Shown here: positions 13,581 through 18,540 of the stretch, piece by piece | Layout: each line of letters opens with the position of its first letter | Numbering within the stretch: position 1 is the stretch's first letter | Source: Bacteroidales bacterium UBA5235 | Lineage (GTDB): Bacteria > Bacteroidota > Bacteroidia > Bacteroidales > VadinHA17 | Length of the DNA stretch: 18,540 bases | Direction: 5' to 3' | Assembly: GCA_002409145.1 (NCBI GenBank) | Contig: DHUL01000060.1 | Span: 106,339-124,878, forward strand | Notes under the pieces: generated by a model | Database searches by the model: none | What the model was told of the DNA's origin: nothing | The model's input: the letters and a program-made list of their open reading frames with translations, nothing else | Translations under genes and position numbers: made by a program

Positions 13581-15347
13581 ATGAGAACCATATTCTTAAT
13601 ATGTGCCGCCTTATTCATAAATGCCTGCGCCGGCACAGGCAAAAAAGCAGCTATAACCACTGATGAGCTGGGTTATCTTGCAGGAGAGCTGGCATCTGAC
13701 CGCTTTTCTGGAAGAGGGACGGGAACAGGAAGCGACTCAATTGCAGCCATCTTCATAAAAAGGGAATTTGAGAAGGCAGGCACTGAACCGTTTACTGCAT
13801 CAGGGCTTCAGCCATTCAATGTAAGTGTTTCCGTTGAACCAGGGACTGGCAACAGGTTGTCAGTCAATGGAAGAGACTTCATTTCCGGTACCGACTTCAT
13901 TCCTCTGGCCCTAACGTCAAATACAGAATTCTCAGCACCTGTGGTCTTCTGCGGCTACGGGCTGATCCCATCAGGAGATACCCTGAGTCGTGATGACTAT
14001 TCAGGTGTGGATGTTTCAGGAAAATGGGCTTTGATTCTTCGTGGTTACCCGGAGTCAAACCCATCAGCAACAGGTTACGCCTCACTCAGCTCTGACCGAA
14101 TTAAAGTTCTTAACGCCAGGGATAAAGGTGCCAAGGGCATATTACTGGTTTCCGGAGAAAAGTGGGATGTGGCAGACAACCTTGACAAACCCTCCCGCAG
14201 TGAGTTCACGGCCGGCATTCCTGTATTCCAGGTAAAAAGAAACGTGGCTGATGCCATCATTGCAACCCCTTCAGTCACTATCAGCGGTCTTGAGGAAAGG
14301 GAAGCCGGGGCGACTTCCTCTGCATCATTCATGACTGCATCCACCGTTGATGCGAGGGCGGAGATTATCAGGAAAGAGGCCGTCACATCAAATGTAGTGA
14401 TGATGCTCAGGGGAAAATCAAATCCTGAAGAGTATGTAATAATAGGTGCTCATTATGACCATTTGGGCATGGGGGGCCCCGGTTCGTCGAGCAGGACGCC
14501 TGACACGGTGGCTGTGCATTACGGAGCTGATGACAACGCCTCGGGTGTGGCGCTCATGATTGAGCTGGCCGAAAGGCTGTCCGCCATGAAGCAGCGGCCG
14601 GAAAGAAGCATCCTCTTCGTTGCCTTCACCGGTGAGGAGATGGGACTGCTGGGATCAAAGCATTTTGTTGACAACGCAGGCATTTCGCCCACGGCTGTCA
14701 ACCTGATGATCAACCTGGATATGGTAGGCCGGATGAAAGAGGGCAACGGCCTTCAGGTTGCAGGGGTCGGGACTGCCGAGGGGCTGCGTGACACAGTGCT
14801 TGCCTATGCTGACACTGCATTGATCAGTCTCTCCTTTACCTCAGAGGGGTACGGTCCGTCTGACCACTCGGCCTTTTACGGCAGGAACATTCCTGTCCTT
14901 TCATTCACCAGCGGTGCTCATCTTGATTACCATACCCCGATGGATACCCCTGACAAACTCAATTATGAAGGGATGGTCAGAACAGGTGACCTTGTCTTCA
15001 GGATAGTCACTGCCGCAGCCGGTAAGTCGGCCAGACTGGCGTTTACCGAGGCAGGACCAAAGGAACCGGCTAGTCCTATGGGTCGCCGGAGAGGAGTCAC
15101 CCTGGGGATCATGCCAGACTTTGCCGGAAACGTAAAGAACGGGTTGAGGGCTGACTTTGTAACCCCAGGAAAACCTGCGGCACTGGGAGGAATGATCAAG
15201 GGTGATGTCATAGTATCAATTGAAGAGAAGCCGGTGAGCAATATCGAAGACTACATGTTCAGGCTCAACCAGCTAAAACCCGGCCAGAGAGTGACTGTAG
15301 AAGTCCTCAGGAACGGGAGCAGGGAACTGTTATTAATTCAGTTATAA
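13581..15347 (+). CDS. M28-family aminopeptidase lipoprotein with PA and PDZ domains
   Basis: A 588-residue exported zinc peptidase. The signal MRTIFLICAALFINAC gives a lipidated Cys16. Residues about 110-235 look like an inserted PA domain. The M28 catalytic domain (about 265-480) shows all five expected metal ligands: His291 (GAHYDHLG), Asp317 (YGADDNASG), Glu353 next to the base Glu352 (FTGEEMGLLGS), Asp380 (NLDMVGR) and His451 (DYHTPMDT). A C-terminal PDZ domain (about 500-588) carries the sequence KPAALGGMIKGDVIVSIEEKPV. The domain order matches aminopeptidases that trim N-terminal residues of peptides in the periplasm or at the surface. It is followed 19 bp later by a membrane-protein gene on the same strand, so both are likely cotranscribed. 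Confidence 0.95.
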   Translation: MRTIFLICAALFINACAGTGKKAAITTDELGYLAGELASDRFSGRGTGTGSDSIAAIFIKREFEKAGTEPFTASGLQPFNVSVSVEPGTGNRLSVNGRDFISGTDFIPLALTSNTEFSAPVVFCGYGLIPSGDTLSRDDYSGVDVSGKWALILRGYPESNPSATGYASLSSDRIKVLNARDKGAKGILLVSGEKWDVADNLDKPSRSEFTAGIPVFQVKRNVADAIIATPSVTISGLEEREAGATSSASFMTASTVDARAEIIRKEAVTSNVVMMLRGKSNPEEYVIIGAHYDHLGMGGPGSSSRTPDTVAVHYGADDNASGVALMIELAERLSAMKQRPERSILFVAFTGEEMGLLGSKHFVDNAGISPTAVNLMINLDMVGRMKEGNGLQVAGVGTAEGLRDTVLAYADTALISLSFTSEGYGPSDHSAFYGRNIPVLSFTSGAHLDYHTPMDTPDKLNYEGMVRTGDLVFRIVTAAAGKSARLAFTEAGPKEPASPMGRRRGVTLGIMPDFAGNVKNGLRADFVTPGKPAALGGMIKGDVIVSIEEKPVSNIEDYMFRLNQLKPGQRVTVEVLRNGSRELLLIQL

Positions 15348-15366
15348 CAAAATAACACAGATCATC

Positions 15367-16173
15367 ATGAAGAATTTCCTTTTCTGGACCATAGCCGTCA
15401 TAATTACTATCACTGCCGCGATGTACCAGAGGATGACCGGGCCCACCTATCCATACAGGACCAGTGCTTCGATTGACGGTACCGAATACTCCTTCGCGCT
15501 TAAGCGCAGCCAGACGAACACTCATCCCTGCCTGATAAAGCTTGAGGTCCCTCAGGAGGTGTCAGGAACGTTGTATTACCGCCGGTTCAGGACGAATGAC
15601 AATTGGACACCGGTGATGATGAAGCAGGACGGCGGGAAGCTTACCGGTGAACTCCCCTCCCAGCCCGCCGCCGGGAAGCTGGAGTATTACATTATACTAA
15701 AGGGATCATCAGGTTCAGAGACTGTGCTGCTCAGGGAGAAGCCCGTTGTAATCAGGTTCAAGGGCAATGTCCCGGCAGTGATCATGATTCCACATATCCT
15801 GATAATGTTTTTTGCTATGTTGCTCTCCAACCTTGCAGGTCTAACCGCCGCAGCGGGAATGAGTTCCCAGAGGAAATACGGCCGTCTTGCAATGTGGCTG
15901 CTGCTTGCGGGAGGAATGGTACTGGGGCCGCTGGTTCAGAAATATGCCTTCGGAGAATTGTGGACCGGTGTTCCGTTCGGATGGGACCTGACCGATAACA
16001 AAACACTTATCTCCGTCATAGTCTGGGTTGTAGCGGTTATCCTGAACCGTAAGAAGGAACGGCCGGCATATACCATCGCTGCCGCGTTGATCCTGTTGCT
16101 GGTTTACTCCATTCCACACAGCCTGTTCGGGTCTGAACTTGATTATGCAACAGGCGTTGTAACCCAGGGATAA
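15367..16173 (+). CDS. Uncharacterised membrane protein with extracytoplasmic beta domain
   Basis: I do not recognise the family. The 268 residues start with an N-terminal signal-anchor helix (4-20). A polar, strand-rich region follows (about 28-132; for example GTLYYRRFRTNDNWTPVMM and GKLEYYIILKGSSGSE, which alternate hydrophobic and polar residues). Four hydrophobic helices come last (about 137-158, 172-190, 212-226 and 234-250). Between the helices sits a conserved-looking loop, QKYAFGELWTGVPFGWDLTD (191-210), then NK. Two histidines near helix ends (143 and 251) and this aromatic loop could form a ligand or cofactor site, but that is speculation. It begins 19 bp after the M28 peptidase gene, with no terminator between them. 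Confidence 0.85.
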   Translation: MKNFLFWTIAVIITITAAMYQRMTGPTYPYRTSASIDGTEYSFALKRSQTNTHPCLIKLEVPQEVSGTLYYRRFRTNDNWTPVMMKQDGGKLTGELPSQPAAGKLEYYIILKGSSGSETVLLREKPVVIRFKGNVPAVIMIPHILIMFFAMLLSNLAGLTAAAGMSSQRKYGRLAMWLLLAGGMVLGPLVQKYAFGELWTGVPFGWDLTDNKTLISVIVWVVAVILNRKKERPAYTIAAALILLLVYSIPHSLFGSELDYATGVVTQG

Positions 16174-16203
16174 AAAATTTTTATCCGCTTACAGCTTTTT
16201 TTT
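16168..16203 (+). terminator. Weak candidate terminator after the membrane protein gene
   Basis: GGATAAAAAATTTTTATCC (16168-16186) is a perfect 9-bp palindrome overlapping the stop codon of the preceding gene, and a T8 run follows at 16196-16203. The stem is AT-rich and separated from the T run by 9 bp, so termination would be inefficient if it occurs. It separates the peptidase unit from the sigma-factor operon. Confidence 0.35.
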
Positions 16204-16305
16204 ACCTTGGATGCAGCATTCGGGCATCGCCTCCGTCATTGAATTGAAGAGTTCAAATACGTGGGTGCGGCCTCAAACATACTTAAACCGGATCTTTGGA
16301 AAAAG

Positions 16306-16881
16306 ATGGAAAATGTTGAAGCAGCATTCAGGAACATACACCAGGACCTGATTGACGGGTGTCGGTCAGGTGACCAGCGGGCACAGTTCCAGGTTTACAA
16401 GCTTTACTATAAAGCGATGTACAACACGAGCCTGCGTATTGTAAATGATGAGATGGAAGCTGAAGATGTGATGCAGGAAGCGTTCCTCTCAGCTTTCGAG
16501 AAGATAAACACCTACTCGGGGGCGGTAAGCTTCGGCGCATGGCTGAAGCGGATAGTGGTTAACAGGTCACTTGACGTCCTTGGGAAAAGGAAAGCGATCT
16601 TTGAAGACATTGAAAATCACTCAGGGATCCGTGATGACAGCGGTGAGGAAACTGCCTATCATGAAGATCTGGCATTGCGGGTAGAAGAGATAAAGGCTGC
16701 CATTGAAAGGCTGCCGGAAGGATACCGCGTGATACTCTCACTCTATCTCATTGAGGGTTATGACCACGATGAGATAGCGGAGATGCTCAACATCTCAAGC
16801 AGTACCTCGAGGTCACAACTCTCAAGGGCAAAGCAGAAGCTTGTGAGTGAACTTAAAAACAGAAAAAATTACGAGGCATGA
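16306..16881 (+). CDS. ECF RNA polymerase sigma factor (sigma-70 family)
   Basis: A 191-residue group 4 (ECF) sigma factor from the ATG at 16306. A GTG at 16261 would add 15 residues (MGAASNILKPDLWKK) that do not look like the family, so I prefer the ATG. Sigma region 2 spans about 14-95, with LIDGCRSGDQRAQFQVYKLYY, the EDVMQEAFLSAFEKI core-binding and -10 recognition block (53-67), and FGAWLKRIVVNRSLD. An acidic linker (about 100-125) leads to region 4 (about 130-185) with LPEGYRVILSLYLIEGYDHDEIAEMLNISSSTSRSQLSRAKQKL, a helix-turn-helix that reads the -35 element. Its stop overlaps the next gene's start by 4 bp (ATGA), so the two are translationally coupled, which is typical for a sigma factor and its regulator. 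Confidence 0.93.
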   Translation: MENVEAAFRNIHQDLIDGCRSGDQRAQFQVYKLYYKAMYNTSLRIVNDEMEAEDVMQEAFLSAFEKINTYSGAVSFGAWLKRIVVNRSLDVLGKRKAIFEDIENHSGIRDDSGEETAYHEDLALRVEEIKAAIERLPEGYRVILSLYLIEGYDHDEIAEMLNISSSTSRSQLSRAKQKLVSELKNRKNYEA

Positions 16882-17441
16882 ATATGATAGATGACATAAT
16901 CAGGAAGAGCAGGAGCGAGTTTGACGACAAAGAGCCGTCAGACGGGCACTTCGAGAGGTTCAGCTTCAGGCTGGCCATAAGGCTTCATGCCGGGAAAGCC
17001 AAGAGAAGCATCCTCCCATACCTGCTTAAGGCTGCGGTGGTGACACTGCTGGTGACACTCTCTTCGTTATGGACCTTTGACCACTTTGTAAGGCCCAACC
17101 TGAAGACGAAGATGACACTCAGCGAGGTTTCACCTGAATACCGCGAGGTTGAGAGATATTATGTACAGCAGGTGAACCTGATGGAAAATGAGTTCACGTC
17201 TCTTAACCTGTCAAGTCCCGAACAAAAAGATGCGCTCATGATGGAGATGGCATCCATGGATTCCGTCTACGTCGAACTGCAGAAGGAACTCAGGGCAAAC
17301 CCGGATGACCAGCGTATCATTGATGCCATGATCAAACACTACCAGACCAAAATTGAGGTGATGAGCTATATACTTGACCAGCTTAAGGAGATAAAAGCAG
17401 AAACCGTTAAACCAGTCAGCCATGAAGAAGTTGTTTACTAA
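16878..17441 (+). CDS. Single-pass membrane protein, candidate anti-sigma factor
   Basis: The 187 residues consist of a 45-residue cytoplasmic-type N-terminus with DGHFERFSFRLAIRLH (22-37), one transmembrane helix (about 47-66) and a long, charged, helix-rich extracytoplasmic part (about 80-175, likely coiled coil). The arrangement and the 4-bp overlap with the sigma gene fit an anti-sigma factor holding the sigma factor at the membrane. It lacks the HxxxCxxC zinc motif of classical anti-sigma domains, and I do not recognise a named domain, so the role is inferred from context. The start at 16878 has a second ATG two codons later (16884) as an alternative. Its last 20 bp overlap the next gene. 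Confidence 0.85.
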   Translation: MNMIDDIIRKSRSEFDDKEPSDGHFERFSFRLAIRLHAGKAKRSILPYLLKAAVVTLLVTLSSLWTFDHFVRPNLKTKMTLSEVSPEYREVERYYVQQVNLMENEFTSLNLSSPEQKDALMMEMASMDSVYVELQKELRANPDDQRIIDAMIKHYQTKIEVMSYILDQLKEIKAETVKPVSHEEVVY

Positions 17442-18504
17442 TCAGCGGGTTACACTATTAGCAGCATTGCTGTTTTCAGTAACCCTGTCCGCCTCGGCAG
17501 AAGAGGTCAAAAAGGAGTTTCACAGGGAGTTGACTCCGGGTGATAACTCCACACTTACAGTAATAAATAAATTCGGTTCGGTGATCACCGAGACCTGGGA
17601 TAAGAATAATGTAGTGGTGGATGTGACAGTAAAGGTTGAACATCCTTCAGCCGACAGGGCAAAGAAACTGCTGGATATGATAATGGTGGAGTTCACCGAG
17701 GAAGGCGGCAACCTGAAAGCTGAAACCATCTTCAATGATGACTTCTCATCGATAAGCTGGAGGGGATCAAACAACAATTTCAGCATCAATTATGTAATTA
17801 AGATGCCTGCCAGGGTCAATTTCGACGTCAGCAACAAGTACGGAAACACTGTTATTGATGACCTCTCGGGGCATGTAATGGCAAACATAAAATACGGTGA
17901 TCTTACAATTGACAAGCTCACGCGTGGAAATGTAAAGCCGCTGAATACCCTTATTGTAGCGTACGGCAAAGCTACTGTTTATGAGCTGGGATGGGCAGAG
18001 GTCAACGTCCGGTATTCGGGTATGTTCAGTGTGGAGAGAGCCACCGCATTGCTTGTTGACAGCAAATACTCAAAGGTGTCAGTCAAAGAGGTCAGTTCAC
18101 TTGTTGCCGACAGCAAGTATGACGGGTACTCAGTAGGTGCAGCCAACAACATCGTAGTCCTCGGCGGATACACTGACCTTAGGTTTGACAGGGTCAACAG
18201 GAAGCTTGACGTGGAGACAAAATACGGAAATCTTAATGTTAATTCTGTGCCTGCGGGATTTGAGAAAATTACGGTCAAAGCCGGGTACTGCGCCGTCAGG
18301 CTCGGGATTGATCCTTCAGCCTGCTACAGGCTCACTGCCAACAGCTCCTATGGAAGCATCAAGCTTGATGACAGTCTTTTCTCAGCCGACAGACGGATCA
18401 TCGGGAACACATCAACCGAATTGGAAGGTAAAGTAGGCAAATGCGGCACACCCTCATCAGAGGTTACCATAGATACATCCTACGGTTCAGTGAGATTGAA
18501 CTAA
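17422..18504 (+). CDS. Exported beta-repeat protein, DUF4097-like putative adhesin
   Basis: The 360 residues start with a Sec signal peptide (MKKLFTNQRVTLLAALLFSVTLSASA, cleavage probably after about residue 26). The rest is a run of short beta units of about 17-23 residues, each opening with an aromatic-containing turn: KFGSV (50-54), KYGNT, KYGDL, AYGKA, RYSGM, KYSKV, KYDGY, GYTDL, KYGNL, GYCAV, SYGSI and finally SYGSV (353-357). This pattern is that of DUF4097/DUF2807-type right-handed beta-helix proteins, predicted to be periplasmic or surface-exposed. It overlaps the preceding gene by 20 bp in a different frame and so belongs to the sigma-factor operon; it may be a target or a sensor part of that system. 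No lipobox or sorting domain is seen. Confidence 0.88.
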   Translation: MKKLFTNQRVTLLAALLFSVTLSASAEEVKKEFHRELTPGDNSTLTVINKFGSVITETWDKNNVVVDVTVKVEHPSADRAKKLLDMIMVEFTEEGGNLKAETIFNDDFSSISWRGSNNNFSINYVIKMPARVNFDVSNKYGNTVIDDLSGHVMANIKYGDLTIDKLTRGNVKPLNTLIVAYGKATVYELGWAEVNVRYSGMFSVERATALLVDSKYSKVSVKEVSSLVADSKYDGYSVGAANNIVVLGGYTDLRFDRVNRKLDVETKYGNLNVNSVPAGFEKITVKAGYCAVRLGIDPSACYRLTANSSYGSIKLDDSLFSADRRIIGNTSTELEGKVGKCGTPSSEVTIDTSYGSVRLN

Positions 18505-18526
18505 AGCCGGCAATATCAAATCGAGT

Positions 18527-18533
18527 AGGAGGA
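18527..18533 (+). promoter_or_regulatory. Strong Shine-Dalgarno before the gene cut by the window edge
   Basis: AGGAGGA lies 2 bp before the ATG at 18536. The spacing is short for an efficient SD, but the motif is nearly absent elsewhere in the window, which makes it notable. Confidence 0.45.
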
Positions 18534-18535
18534 AA

Positions 18536-18540
18536 ATGAA
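18536..18540 (+). CDS. Start of the next gene of the sigma operon (truncated)
   Basis: ATGAA begins 31 bp after the stop of the beta-repeat protein, behind a Shine-Dalgarno-like AGGAGGA. Only the start codon and two bases are inside the window, so the product is unknown. The short gap suggests a fourth gene in the operon. Confidence 0.4.

Noticed and set aside
13318..13584. 88-codon open frame across the heptamer array
   Set aside because: Its first part is only the translation of the 7-bp repeat (a 21-bp, 7-residue pseudo-period), and the rest has no family resemblance. It also overlaps the start of the M28 gene.
16261..16305. GTG start for the sigma factor
   Set aside because: The added residues do not match ECF sigma N-termini, and an ATG at 16306 directly precedes the conserved region; kept only as an alternative.

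Overview
The window looks like chromosomal DNA of a member of the Bacteroidota, probably an uncultured Bacteroidales-like lineage. Four things point there. Several genes are preceded by close matches to the Bacteroidota -7 box TAnnTTTG. Shine-Dalgarno sequences are almost absent. The lipoproteins have short lipobox signal peptides and families common in this phylum (PKD-domain lipoprotein, M28 peptidase with a PDZ domain, 466-residue signal peptidase I, DUF4097-type repeat protein). Base composition is roughly even and uniform. I see no rRNA, tRNA, CRISPR array, insertion sequence or phage gene, and no obviously broken gene.

Layout. 1-2923: a leftward transport unit (Na+/solute symporter followed by a tiny two-helix membrane protein, ending in a strong hairpin terminator) and a leftward PKD-domain lipoprotein. 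2935-6190: the classical translation operon thrS-infC-rpmI-rplT, closed by a perfect palindromic terminator. Its infC appears to start at an AUA codon behind one of only two strong Shine-Dalgarno sequences in the window. 6188-7644: an inverted heptamer-repeat patch and leftward lepB. 7798-10877: a leftward MFS carrier, divergent from a rightward lipoprotein amidohydrolase. 10878-11985: a leftward YegP/DUF1508 protein, divergent from trmD. 12067-13278: an ornithine aminotransferase-like gene. 13279-13580: a 302-bp gene-free gap, half of which is a 22-unit degenerate 7-bp tandem array. 13581-16173: a two-gene unit with an M28 aminopeptidase lipoprotein and an uncharacterised five-helix membrane protein. 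16306-18540: an ECF sigma-factor operon with a single-pass membrane protein (candidate anti-sigma), a secreted beta-repeat protein and the first codon of a further gene.

Most genes are housekeeping or ordinary accessory functions. The points that deserve a second look are the two heptamer-repeat tracts in otherwise empty intergenic DNA, the AUA start of infC, a hairpin leader directly before rplT, operator-like inverted repeats before the symporter and between the MFS and amidohydrolase genes, and the sigma-factor operon with its tyrosine-ladder repeat protein.
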